Assembly: GCA_024345305.1 (NCBI GenBank)
Contig: BRON01000008.1
Location: forward strand, 1,054,001 to 1,118,000
Length of the DNA: 64,000 nt
Direction of reading: 5' to 3'
From: Mrakia gelida
Lineage: Eukaryota > Basidiomycota > Tremellomycetes > Cystofilobasidiales > Mrakiaceae
This document shows positions 36,001 to 46,797 of the stretch, piece by piece. Under the pieces are notes generated by a model. The model did not search any database. It had not been told where the DNA came from and saw only the letters and a program-made list of their open reading frames with translations. Each line of letters opens with the position of its first letter. The first letter of the stretch is position 1. The translations under genes and the position numbers were made by a program.

Positions 36001-36504
36001 GCTCGGTGGGTTCGCGAGGAGACGAAGGTGGAAGGAGTCCATCCCTCCTTCGAGCCGACCGAGTTGTAGTACCCAGCTGAGAATCCTCCGGTGAAGGCTC
36101 CATGAAGACGACGACGTCCCTGGTCGTCTTTGACCTGCAGAGAAGGAGGGAAGATGGAGGGGAAGAGGGTCAGGATCAAGTGAGAGAGAAAGGGAGGAAG
36201 GAGCGATGTGAGCTCGACGGTCGGAGCGATGGGTGGAAACGAGCTCACCTCCTGCTTCCAAAGAGGAACAAACTCTCCGTCGTCCTTCTTGGTGTTGACG
36301 AGAGGTGGTAGAGGAGTTCCGATCTGTGTAAAAAGAGCAGAGAGGAGGGAGAGGAAGAGGGGAAGATCTGGTGAGCTTCCGAGTTGCTCGAGAGCTGGAG
36401 AGAACGAGACGAGGGAGGGGAAGAAGACTGACCTGGCAGAAGGACTCGTTCATATTTGACGAAGGCTGAACATCGTCCAGCTTCCTCTTGAGTCGACTGG
36501 TCAT
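33074..36504 (-). CDS. GPATCH1-like G-patch protein (spliceosome-associated)
   Basis: The start [20 protein letters not shown] is followed by the GPATCH1 N-terminal signature: [20 protein letters not shown], then [20 protein letters not shown], and [11 protein letters not shown]. The G-patch itself reads [20 protein letters not shown]. Further along come [19 protein letters not shown] and [20 protein letters not shown], both typical of the family. The C-terminal third is acidic/proline-rich and then lysine-rich ([16 protein letters not shown]), ending [11 protein letters not shown]-patch proteins of this group activate a DEAH-box helicase in the spliceosome, so a nuclear splicing role is expected from the family. 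The start at 36504 is 148 bp from the divergent F-box-like gene. No damage is seen. Confidence 0.88.
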
Positions 36505-36652
36505 CCTGAAGAGAAAGAACGAAAGCTTTGGGGAGGCGGTATCGTCGTTGAGGAGCTTCGTCCCAGTCGTCGACGATCTCCTTCCCTTTTCGAGCTCGAC
36601 TCATCTTCGACACCCACCTCACCTTCTCACCCAGATCATCTTAAATCTCTCC

Positions 36653-37616
36653 ATGACTTCTACCTCCCCCTCCTCTCTTCCCTCCAAGCACATCCCGGTG
36701 GAGATCTTCTCAGGAATCCCCTCGTTCGCCTCGACGTCCACGCTCGCGGCCTGCTGTCGAGCCTCCTTTGGCCTCCTCTCCCTCGCCGGCCCCATACTCT
36801 ACAAGGACGTCACTCTTTCCTCCTTCGAAGACGTTCAGGAGATGCTATGTGCTCGGGTGAGTGAGGATCATCCCTTTCCATCACACAGAGGAACCTAACT
36901 GACAGACGTTTCCCTTCTCGACCCTCGCCCTCCACGCTCCCCTCCCTCCTTGCCCTCAGGACTCAAATCTCAACTCATCACGACTCAAACCCTTCCTCTC
37001 AACCAACTCTCACACGACTATTACCCTCCTCTACAAATTTAAGATCGACATGGACCTCCTCGAACAGATCCCCGGCTCTGGGCCTCCTCGCTACACTCGA
37101 AGGGAACCCCTCAGCCTCCCTCCTCACCTCATCGACGCCCTCCATATTCCCACCGAGTACAGCGCTGCTCTCGACCTTTCCTTCGTTCATCCGCGCCGGA
37201 TCGTCTTCTATCGCTCGCCACCTGATCCTCAGTTCCTTCAATATCCCATCGATCTTCCGACCAACGACCTCCATCGTGACTTCACGGTCGGGACGAGCAA
37301 GCTTCAGGAGGTCGCGATGGAGAACTGCATCCAGATCATGGACTCGACTTACATCCCGCGCAGCTTGAACAACATCTTCATCCCCGAGTGCGAGCCTCTT
37401 CGTCCCATCAAGTTGATCCTCGATCTTCGCTTCGGGAGGCTGATGGATCGAGGAAAAATCGAGAGGACGTTCGCTAAACTTCGAGAGCCAACTGTGGAGG
37501 AGTTTGAGATCTGGATGAGGGACGTGAAGGAGAAGCGAGCCATGGAGAAGATGCTGGGTGGGAAGGGCTGGGATATGAGGGGCGGAGAGTTGGTGAAGGT
37601 CGTTGAGCTCGAGTGA
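36653..37616 (+). CDS. F-box-like protein
   Basis: Two exons (36653-36856 and 36906-37616, 49-nt intron) give a protein of about 300 residues. The N-terminus, SKHIPVEIFSGIPSFASTST followed by LAACCRASFGLLSLAGPILY and KDVTLSS, resembles the F-box start of many basidiomycete proteins (short conserved Leu/Pro/Glu-Ile pattern, then a cysteine/serine helix and LYxxV). The rest has no recognisable repeats. If it is an F-box protein it would recruit substrates to an SCF ubiquitin ligase; this is inferred from the N-terminal pattern only. Its stop is followed within about 20 bp by a relic of a two-module family gene, so a duplicated block was inserted right behind it. Confidence 0.6.
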
Positions 37617-37635
37617 GGGGAGGTCGTCGCAGGGA

Positions 37636-37926
37636 GGTCGTTCGGAGAGCTTCAACGTGTGAGTTTCTTCGTTTGCTACCTCTTGGAGTGCCACGAGCTG
37701 ACCGTATGGGCTTTACTTCTTAACTAGTTCCTCTACTGTCCAAGCATTCGAAACCTTCATCGCCGCCGTCGTTCAACCTCACCAACCCGCGTCCCACTCT
37801 CGACTTTCGTACGTCTTGACTCCCTTGTACTTCTTCGACTTCCTAGTCGCCCTACCGACCTCTCCTTCGCTTTCTCTAGAGCTCCTTTCATAAATCAAGC
37901 AAGTCTTCGGACTCTCTCAACCTCTT
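37636..37926 (+). pseudogene. Relic of the 3' part of a two-module family gene
   Basis: The sequence TCGTTCGGAGAGCTTCAACG at the start, followed by a GTGAGT donor, mirrors the end of an exon of family member 1 at about 18450-18480. After an intron ending in ACTAG, the exon encodes SSTVQAFETFIAAVVQPHQP, which aligns with STLRGLEASIAVVIQRDQ of member 1 (about 18550-18605). No upstream modules of that gene are present; the F-box-like gene stop is at 37616. I read it as the truncated tail of a copy of member 1, carried along when the block with member 3 was duplicated. Confidence 0.6.
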
Positions 37927-38158
37927 TTTTTGCGATTTGAGTGAGTCGCGTTTCAGCTCGTCGTCGCGTCGGAGAACAATGACTGATCACCGTTCTTTCC
38001 CTTCTGTCTCAGCGTCTCCACTAGTCTACTGCTCATACCTCCCAGCAGTCTCTTTTCTCTCTTGATGACCTTTTACGACTAACGTCCTGCCTCGTTTGAA
38101 GAAAAGTCACATTGAGGCGCTCGAGTCGACGTTCGACCTTGGGCCTCTGCTCGCCTCG
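37919..38158 (+). repeat. Duplicated leader segment, copy 2 (partner at 19065-19300)
   Basis: This copy keeps the same GTGAGTCGCG donor-like site, CTGATCA, CTCAG acceptor and TCTTGATGACC, with a 1-nt deletion in the pyrimidine tract relative to copy 1. It precedes family member 3 by about 115 bp, as copy 1 precedes member 2 by about 155 bp. Confidence 0.7.
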
Positions 38159-38273
38159 CTCCACCTTTTCGTTCCAGGGTCCGACGTCAGCTTCTCTTCT
38201 CGTCTTCCCCATCCCCTTCCCTCCAACGCTCACATCCTCCTGCTTCAACCTTCGCCTCGCTTCTCTTCATTCC

Positions 38274-39614
38274 ATGCCTCCTCCAGCCACCGCAGACCTC
38301 TACGCAGACCGACTCTGGACGCTTCCTCTCGGCGTCACCATCCCGATGCTTCACCATCTTCCTTCTCAAGTCTCAGAGAAAGAGGCTCGAGTCAGTCCGT
38401 TTCTCCTTCTCGACGTTCCTTCCCCTCGTCTCTACTGTCGATCGAAACGACGGCTGAAGTGATGTCCTCCCTTCTTTCTGCAGCGAACGGCCGGCTCACT
38501 ACTTTCATCCCCATACGACCAACCCCTTCAGATCCAACAGGTCCTTCTCCTCGTTCGCTCTCAATACCCAAGCCATCCCTCGCCCGCTTTGGATGCGATC
38601 TGGACGAAGAACGGACTCGCTGCGTCTCAGCAGGATCTTCAAGCTTACTGGGAGGAGGAGAGATTGAGAGAGCAGCACGCGAAGGAAGTCGAGACTAAAG
38701 AGAGAGACCTCTTGGACTGGAAAAAGGAGAAGGAGGAGGAGCTGTGAGTTCGCTTGCGTCGTCTCTTCCGAGCTCGCCTCGAGAACAAGATGTAAAACGA
38801 AGCTCACGTCTCGTTCTTCCTTCTGCTCTGTGCATCGGCCTACAGCTCTCGCCTCGTTCCAGTCCTCTCTCATCCCATCACGGTCGGGAAGTACGTCCCC
38901 AACGCCGCCGAACTCTACGGATACGAGCTTTGGTGCAGGGACGACGCGCCCACGTTCAGAGAACTCGCGCAGGGAAGACCGCTCTCCGCTGCTCAGGTTC
39001 GTTATCTTCTCTCTGTCTCTCTCTCGATCTTCCCTCCCATACGCATCTGAAATTCGTTCTTGTCTGCTCAAAACCATCTACAGTCCCTCGCCCCCGACAT
39101 GAAGGACTGGACCAACGCGACCTTCCCCTTCATCCTCTCCATCGTCAAATCCCAGTTCCCCTTCCACCCGACCCCTTCCTTCGATCATCTCTGGAGGAAA
39201 AGGGGAGAAGACTGGCCGATGAACGCGAACGACCTCTTGGTTTGTTGGGAAAGGTTGGGGTCGGGAGAGGAGACGCTCGAGATTCTGCCTGACGGTCATC
39301 CAAATCAAGTCGCGTGAGCTTCTTCGCTCTTGCTCGCTTTGTTCGAGAGATTCTTCGGTCGCTGACGGAACATTCTCCTGTGCGCCGTTTCGATTAGTCT
39401 GCCTGCACTGTTCGAGATGAAGGAAGAGCTCTCTAGGATCTCTGAGACGCTCGGGAAACGTGGTTCGACTTCGGTTTCGGATTGGACGGACGTTTGTAGC
39501 GAGAGGTTCGTACACGCCCTTCCTCTTCTCTCTTTCCACTTCTTATTCTGTTCTGACTACTACCTCTTCCCAATTTTTGCTCTCAGCTCGTCCAACCTCC
39601 TCGGTCGAACCTGA
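38274..39614 (+). CDS. Two-module family protein, member 3 (unknown function)
   Basis: The start MPPPATADLYADRLWTLPLG matches members 1 and 2. Module one has LLVRSQYPSHPSPALDAIW and DLQAYWEEERLREQHAKE with a charged helix. Module two has YVPNAAELYGYELWCRDDAP and GRPLSAAQ, then ILSIVKSQFPFHPTPSFDHL and DLLVCWERLGSGEETLEIL. The C-terminal helix is LFEMKEELSRISETLGKR, then SVSDWTDVCSER and the tail SSNLLGRT, close to the SSNVAGQ tail of member 1. Six or seven exons share splice positions with the other members. The gene lies about 19 kb from them with a gene relic in front, so it came from block duplication. It is more like member 2 in the leader and like member 1 in the tail. No function can be assigned. 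Confidence 0.65.
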
Positions 39615-40321
39615 ATCTTCTTCGTCCGACGCGTTCCTCTGCCCTCGATTCTCGTTCTCGTTAGTTTCGTTTCCCTTTCTCTGCGTAGCTCATCCCTCCT
39701 TCTCTCATTCTTCCACTCGTATCTCATCTCCTCTTCTATCCAATGATTATGAACTTCATCCTCTTTCAGAAACACGACTCGATCGAAGGGAAAACGGTCC
39801 GACGCGTCGAGTCAAGTCGTTTCGTCGTCCCCGTCCGTTCTTGTCTCTGTCCTTGCTCTTGACGAAGGGAACGCGTCGTCATTTACAATACTGGACTCTT
39901 GAGCAGTTTTGACCTCGGCACTCCACCCCTCTCACAGAGCCGAGACCCACCCTGCTCGAGCTTCATTCTCGCGTCGCGTCGACTCTTCTCTTCTCTCCTC
40001 AACCACGATCAAACCTCGAAACAAGAAGGGTTTCGTAGATCGTTCGTTATATGGACTGTTCAAATCCCAACCTACCCTACCCTGGACTAACTAACGGAAG
40101 CCAACGAGACGAAACGAAACGAAAAAGAGAGAGAGACGCGTGATACGGACGGACGTTATGTGGAACGAAACGAGAGAGAAGGAAGAACGAGGCTGTGGGG
40201 CGTAAGACGTTAAAAACGAGAACGAGAAGATAGCTAGACCAAGAAACGAGGAGAGAAAGACGCGACTGAAACCGAGACGAAAACGAACGCGAAAGTAGAG
40301 AGAGAGAGGTAAAAGAAGAGA
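39615..40321. other. Convergent 3' intergenic region (707 bp)
   Basis: This lies between family member 3 and the RhoGAP stop. It contains three ACGCGT sites (near 39641, 39808 and 39872) and a purine-rich stretch at about 40095-40320. I see no coding exon, tRNA or repeat. Confidence 0.35.
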
Positions 40322-42551
40322 TCAAGCAGCCACCACCTCCTTCTTCACCAGCTCCTCCTTCTTCCTCCTCCCTCCACTCCCATCCAGTCGCCGATTACTC
40401 GGTGCAGTACTCCTCCTTCGCACACTCGCCCCCGCTCCTCCTCCCGTCGTCGGCGGTGTTCCCTTCCCGCTCCCTCCTCCGCCCTCCTCCAGCTTCAACC
40501 CACCGGGACTAGGACTACTCGCTCCCGCTGCACCCGAGACACTCCTCTTCGAAGGTTTGGTAGAGGATGAGGTCGATTTCGAACGATTCAGCAACCTCTC
40601 CTGCGTCCTCGCAGGATCTCCCATCCTTATTACCACTCCTCCAGGGAAATCGTCGTCCGACTCGGAGGCGGCCATGGTGTCGGAGAGGCGGGTTGAACGT
40701 TGGGGGATGGAGGGACGACCGCCTGTCTGCTGTTGAGAGGAGGATGAGGAGGGGGCGGTTTGTTGGCGTCTCGAGGAGGAGGAGGGATTGAGGTTGGCTG
40801 CTGAGGACGAGGAGGAGGAGCCGGGTGGAGGGTTGTTGGTAGAGTGGTGCGGACGTGGGGATGATGATGAATGGGTTCCCTTGGAGCCGCGACGGTAAGG
40901 GTTCTCCTTGAGACGAGATTCGAGGAGAGGGGAGAAGTCGTCGACGTGGGTGACGAGGAACTCGAGGACCTTCTGCGAGAGGGGGTGTTCGGAGGGGAGC
41001 ATTCGATGGTCGGGGTGGGAGAGGATTCCGGGTTGGAAGATTACGGCGAGGTCTGCGAGCGAGGAACCGACGCGATCGAGTCAGAATCGAGGACGAGAAG
41101 AGGGAGAGGAGTCGCGTGAGGAGGAGACGACTCACTCGTTGCAGTCATGAGGTTCTTGTCGCTCTTCTTCTCGAACACGCTGAGCAGATCAAGGACGTAG
41201 AGGAGGAGGTATTTGTTGGGTACGGGTAGTCGCTTGATGAGGTTGCTGTAGGATTCGACGGTTGCCTTCTCCTTTGCTGGGTCGTCGGCTGCAGGGAGGT
41301 CGAGCGAAAGGAAGGGACGTGAGCTCGGTCTTCGTGCGCGGGGAACGAGAATGAGAAGAGAGGCACTCACTGTAGGTATCTCGGAACTGTTTGAGCGAAA
41401 TGAAAGAGGGTCAGCTTGAGCGTAAGATAGAGGAAGAGTGTGAGTCGTTCGGGCCTGACCTCGTGGTAGAACTGCGAAAGAAAGAGCGAGGGAGAGGGTC
41501 AGCTCGAGCGAGACGAAACGATCACTTCGAACGAAACGAGGCTCACCGAATCTGGTATGACGGAATCCTAACGAACCAGCACCAAACCGAGCAGTGGCCA
41601 GGTCAGCTCCAGCTCCCCAAAAGACTCGCAGGCGAGGGTCGAAAACTCACAGGCATCTGAGTCAAGAACCTCCGGAAGATGGTCGCGACGTCGTGGCTCG
41701 TATGAGGCACCTCAGCCCAGTTGATGTATTTCCCGTACTGCAACCACCCACCGAGCCCAAGAGATGAGCATCAGCCTCTCGTTTCCGAGGAAGGATGAGG
41801 CAAAGGAAGGAAGCTGTTTCGAGAGCTCACCTTTGGCGGACGATCAAAGATAGCCTGAATCTCCTTCATCCTCTTTGAGCTTCCCGAGACTCTGAACGTC
41901 CCTTCCACCTCGGTAGCGTTCTCCTTCAGGTACCGACCACTGTTACACATACCCCAGACGCAGCGAGTCAGCGAGGCGAGACGAAGAAGGGACGAGGAGA
42001 GACGGGAGAGGAGGGAGCGAGACTTACCATCGAGCGACGACTGTTGGGACGACTCCCCAAACGTAGAACGTTCCATCTGGACCTGGCGTGGAGATGGTGA
42101 TGGAAGCGTACGTGATGGCTTCGCTCAGAGGCATAGAAAACACTGGACGACCTTCCGTTGGAGCTGCGAAAGCGAGACAGAGGGCGAGGTGGAGGGAGGG
42201 AAGGAGGGAAGGAAGGGAAAGCGAAAGGTCAGCTTCGACGAATGTTGGTTCATCCCGTCACTCCCTGACGCTCGATCATCCATCCAGAGCGCTCTCACAG
42301 CACCGAGAGAATTCTCCGAGAGAGGTAGAGAGGGTGCAAGGCTCACCTGTGCTAGTCGATTGATAAGGCATCTCTCTTGACTTTGGCGGTTGAGACGAAG
42401 CAGCCGGAGTGGTTGCTCCTCCCTTCCCTGACTTGAACTTGTTCCACCATTCCTTCAACCCTTTCCCAGTTTCTTCTCCACCACTGCTCTCACCAGCGTA
42501 TCCTCCTCCTCCTCCCCCGCTACTCCCTCCTCCTGTCGTTTCGGAAGTCAT
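40322..42551 (-). CDS. Rho GTPase-activating protein, Sac7 type
   Basis: After a glycine/serine-rich N-terminus (KGLKEWWNKFKSGKGG) the RhoGAP domain spans about six exons: RPVFSMPLSEAITYASITIS, then YVWGVVPTVVARC, GRYLKENATEVEGTFRVSGS with the catalytic arginine finger, YGKYINWAEVPHTSHDVATI, FRRFLTQMPEPVIP, SYSNLIKRLPVPNKYLLLYV, and NLAVIFQPGILSHP. The lead-in and the VxSGS form are those of the yeast Sac7/Bag7 group, which turn off Rho1 in cell-wall and actin control. The C-terminal quarter is serine/proline/glycine-rich and disordered, ending KKEELVKKEVVAA. The GAP residues are intact. The start at 42551 is the first ATG before the domain; upstream leader introns are likely. Confidence 0.88.
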
Positions 42552-43688
42552 GCAAGGTGGGAGAGGGCGAGCGAGAGGAGGGAGAGGGAGGAAGGAGGTG
42601 GTGGGAAGGGGAGGGAGGGGAGGAGCTGGGAAGGCTCAACGACGACGGTGCTGGAGCTGCTGCGGATGATGATGGTGGCGAGGAGGTGGTGGTGTATCCT
42701 GGTCGCTTGGAAGTAGAGCCGGAGGGATGTGCTGGAGGGAAGGGAAGATGGAGTTGGGAGGTTCTACAGCGGAGAGCTCGCTGGATTCGAGGAAGGCGAA
42801 GTTTGAGTCTTGTTTGGTTGCAGGTTTTGCCTCGATTCAAGACAGATATTGAAGAGCGAGATCAGGGAAGGGCGAGGTAGATAATCTCCAGTCGAATGGG
42901 TCGTCGTTAGAAGTCAAGGAAACGCAACACAGGAATCACCAAGGAGAGGGAGGGAGAGCGACGCCACTGCCTCGCGAGCTCGCCCGCCGTCATCGAAGAG
43001 AGGGAGAGAAACGGAGGTTTTTCGAGACTGCAAGGGAGCAGAGTTTCTCATCCCAAAGTCCAGACTCTGAAATCGAGTCGTATGTAAACAGATCTGACGA
43101 GAAAAAGCTAGAGGAAGCGAGTGTAGCTCAAATGAACGCGAACCGACGACGTCGGATCCCTCTTCCTTCCTTCCCTCTCGCACCTCCCTTCCTTCCTTCT
43201 CCAGCTCGCAACCGAACTCGAGGTCCCTCGAACAACGAAGAAGTGCTTCCTCTCCTGTAGACTGAAACGAGGTGCGAAGAGGGCAGTGGTAAAACAAACG
43301 AGAGTCAGTCAGGGGAGGAAAGGGGAAGCGAGGACGAAACGAGGGAGGCGAGAGGTGTTGACGAACTCACGAGAGAGGACCTCGAGTATCCGGTTGACCA
43401 GTAGACTAGACGAACCAGGTTACGGTGGGGCGAGAGGAGGTGGGGAACGCGGGAAGGCGGTGACGGGGCGAACCTTGGCGACGAGAGACGAGCGAGGACG
43501 CGTCGACCGTGATGATTCCCCTCCTCCTCGACGAACGACGAACGACGATGACCTCCGAGAGTTGGATTGGGGGGTGAGCGAGGCACGCAAAGGTCATGAG
43601 CTCCGATCGAGATCGTCCTCTTCCTCCTCATCTCCAGCACCCATCCCTCGAAGTCGACCACGTCGGGACGCGTCTCTCCTACCCTCAT
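42552..43688 (-). promoter_or_regulatory. Upstream/leader region of the RhoGAP gene (1.1 kb)
   Basis: On the minus strand a GTGAGT donor near 43370, a CTGACTGAC branch region near 43310 and a TTTCAG acceptor near 43265 suggest at least one leader intron of the RhoGAP transcript. Two GACGCGTC sites occur at about 43499 and 43670. Short open frames here lack codon support. The 3' end of the next upstream gene (stop at 43689) also falls at the edge. Confidence 0.4.
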
Positions 43689-45315
43689 CTAACCCTCCTT
43701 CTTTCCACCATCCTCACCATCCCCACCCTTCACCAAATCCATCAACTGCCTCAGTTCCATGTCCGCATCCAGCTCCTCCTCTCCCTTCCCTCCCAGTTCT
43801 CCCTCCCCTTCCTCCTCAATTCCCAAACCAACCAGATCCTCCTCCTCCTCCCTCAGCTCCTCCAACGAAGGCATCGCCTGCATCGGAGCCGAAGCGACCC
43901 AGTCGGATCGGAAGGGGTTGTTCTCTTGGACGTCGAGCGTGGTGGGGAGGGTCCAGGAGGGTTGGTCGTTATAGTCGGGGGTTGCTCGGATTTTGAAGAG
44001 GGAGGAGAGGTCGGTTCGTTGTTTCGAGGACAGGGTTTGGAAGTCGGCGGAAGGAAGACGGTGGATGGTCGAGGTAGAGGGTTGAGATGCAGTAGCAAGG
44101 AAATCCGCTTCGAACGCGTCGTTTTCCTCCGAAGGAGCAGTCGAAGTCGCGTCCGTCGTCGTCGTCGTCTCCTGCGTCGTTCCCCTCCTCCTATAAACCA
44201 ACCCCTCGTCTCCCTTCCCACCACCCAGCACCAACTCCCCCAACACCTCCATCGCACCCTTCCTCGTCCCAGCCCAGAAGTCCGGATCCGCTTCCGTGCT
44301 GAGGATCCCAAACTCCTTGACCCTCCTCTCCTGCAGCTGAGCGACGGAGCCCATGCGGGTGCTGAGAACGACGTGCTGGACGATCTTGGCTGCTGAGAGC
44401 ATGGCGACGGGAAGGCGGTGGAGGAGGAGGTTGGGGGACTTGAGGGGGGTGAGGAGGGAGAGGGGAGGGGAGGATTCGTGGGGGGTTAGTTGGACTGTGA
44501 GGGTTGGAGGGGAAGAAGAGGAAGGTGAAGGGGAGGGGAGGATGTGGAGGGTGAAGTTTGGTTCCTCGTACTGAAGGGATGAGGGTGGGAAGTAAAAGGA
44601 AGGGCGAGAGTGTGAGAGTCAGTTCGAGGAGGTTGATGAAGAAGGAGGCACAGGCAAGAAAAAGCGGGAGCGAGGGAAAAGAAGAAGGACTACTAACCAT
44701 CCTCATGGTCCTTCTGAACTCAGGTTCTAAGAACAACCTCTTCAATCTCCACTCCGCCTTATCCATCACTTTCCAGGCGTCCACCTCCCCTTCAAAGCCA
44801 AACGTCCTCTCCAGCGCCGTCTCCATCTCCGCCCCCTCGTTCTCGTTCTCGCTCGCGTTCACCTCGCCCTCCTCCAGGTCCTTCTCCCTCCAAACCGTCC
44901 TCCACCCCTCCTCCTTCAGCTCAGCCTGCTCGCTATCCGTAGCCAACCTCGTCCGATCCGGTTCTTCCTTCAACAATCGATCCCAGACTTCTTGGGAACG
45001 GATCCTGCTCGCCTCAGTTTCCTCGAGTGTACCAAGGCTCTGAGCTGCTACGACGTTCTCTACTCCCTTGGCTACGACGCGGAGGTTCCAGGGCAGTCGG
45101 GAGAAGGGTTGAAGTTTGGTTGGGGAGACGAGGAGGGAGAGGGGAGGGGAGGTTCGGAGGGGTGAGAGTTGTACGGTTAGGAGGGGAGGGAAATCCATAG
45201 GTGGGAGTGGGTAGATGAGGAGATCGAAGTCGGGTTCTTCGGTCTATAGGATCAAGAAAGATGAGAAAGAGAGGAAAGTGCAGAGGGGGAGGTCAGCTCG
45301 ACGCAAGGGAAATGG

Positions 45316-45358
<43 letters not shown>

Positions 45359-46495
45359 GCGACGATGGACGCGTCGACGAGTAGCGAGAGTTCACTTACC
45401 ATCGACATGACCCGACTCCTCCAACCAACATCCACGAAAACCCTCTCCAGTCTCCCACTCGCCTTCCTCATCAGGTTCCACGCATCCTCCTTCCCCGTGA
45501 AATCGAAAGTTCGTTCCAAAACCCTCTCGCGTTCCCTCTCTCCATTCTCCTTCACCCACCCATCGTCCTTTACCCTCCAGACCCCCTTCCACCCCAGCTC
45601 CTTCAGCTCAAGCTGTTGCGCACCCGTCGTGTACCACTTCCCACTCTTGTCGTCCTCCTCGAGGTCGACGGCCTTCTCGATCAGGAGGATGAGACGAGTG
45701 GTCGCGGCGGGTCCGACGGAGGGGTTGAGGGTGAAGGAGAGGGAGGCTGAGGCTGTGGAGAGGGAGATAGATTTGAGGACAGAGGGAGGGAAGGAAGGCT
45801 GATGATCCACCAATGAATGGGGAAGCAAGGAAGGTTAGGGGAACGAGAAAAGAGAACTGCGACGCGCGAAGAGAACGAAACGAAACGAGACCTGGACGAA
45901 CCCAAAGCTTGAGATATCGAGCCAACCGACTCATCACTCCGGACCTAAAGTCTGCTCCTTTGAGCTTGAAGGTCCGTTCGAAGAAGGTAGTGTCCGGTAT
46001 AGGAGCCCAGCCGTTGTTGTTGAGTTTCTCTTTGACGCTCACGGGGAGAGGGACGACGGCGAGATCGGGGGGAGAAAGGACTGGATAGCGAGGTTTGGGG
46101 ATCCGGGAAGAGGGGAGAGGTAGTTCTGGTGAAGGTGTAGATGATGGTGGAAGAGGCGACGTTTTAGACGGAGGTGATGGAGGTGGGACGATGACTGGGA
46201 AAGGAGAAGGAAGGAGGAGGAAAAGGTGAGCTCGGAGGAAGGAAGATCGAGATGGTTTCTGAGCTCACTCTTTTCCGTCGACGGTAGCGAGGGAACAAGT
46301 TTAGGGATCTTGAACGAAGGGAGAGGTCCGGACGTGCTACTCGACGAAGAAATGAGCCTTCAGAAGCATGTCGTGAGGAGGAGGAGGTCAGCGAAGAAGG
46401 GAAGGGGATCGGAAGGAAATCTCGAGTTGAGCTCACCTTCTCGTCGCACGAACGCTAACCCGCGATAGAGACCATGGCCGATCTATGCAGCGCAT
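43689..46495 (-). CDS. Triple-repeat protein resembling pterin-4a-carbinolamine dehydratase fold
   Basis: The start MRCIDRPWSLSRVSVRATRR is a strong mitochondrial presequence candidate. Three similar units follow. The first, short unit has LNNNGWAPIPDTTFFERTFK. The second has LKELGWKGVW, VLERTFDFTGKEDAWNLMRK, TEEPDFDLLIYP and LLTVQLSPLRTSPPLSLL. The third has LKEEGWRTVW, LERTFGFEGEVDAWKVMDKA, YEEPNFTLHILP and LTVQLTPHESSPPLSLL. The order (Gly-Trp strand, R-x-F-x-F, helix, Pro-x-F strand, VxLxxH strand) recalls the PCD/DCoH family, whose active-site His-His-Pro is not evident, so a binding role without catalysis is possible. This match is by pattern only. The C-terminal 250 residues are acidic and disordered. 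A 42-nt homopolymer lies in an intron (45316-45357). There are about six exons. Confidence 0.6.
45316..45357. repeat. Uninterrupted A42 homopolymer (T42 in the transcribed sense)
   Basis: Forty-two consecutive A residues lie on the + strand, inside an intron of the minus-strand triple-repeat gene, where they read as poly(T). The intron runs from about 45402 to 45245. Confidence 0.95.
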
Positions 46496-46797
46496 AGAAG
46501 ATCGCGTTCCGCTTGTCCGAGCCGAGGTCCGAGTAGAGGAAAAAAGGTCCCAGAAAGGAAGATGGTCGGTTGCGAAGAGAAGACGACGGCAGCCCGAATT
46601 CGACGACCCTCCGCCGTGCCTCCTTCGCTCGAGTCGCCCACCCCTCACGACCCTACGAACCCATCCACTCTCTTTATCTTCCCTTCTCGGCCTTCGAATA
46701 GCCTTCCCTCCCCTCTCCTCTCTCTCGAAACCCCGCTAAAAGCAGGAGCCGTACCGCCCTCGTTCTCCCCTCGCCACCACCGTCTCCTTCCTCCAGG
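46496..46797. promoter_or_regulatory. Divergent promoter region, triple-repeat gene and SNU66
   Basis: These 302 bp separate two genes pointing away from each other. I see no classical TATA box; the half towards SNU66 is pyrimidine-rich, as is usual for leaders here. Confidence 0.4.

Noticed and set aside
42914..43297. Minus-strand open frame upstream of the RhoGAP gene
   Set aside because: It overlaps a probable leader intron acceptor and shows no domain or in-frame continuation; better read as 5' UTR.
45316..45357. Poly(A) run as the tail of a retrotransposon or processed gene
   Set aside because: No reverse-transcriptase or duplicated gene sequence precedes it, and I saw no flanking target-site repeats.
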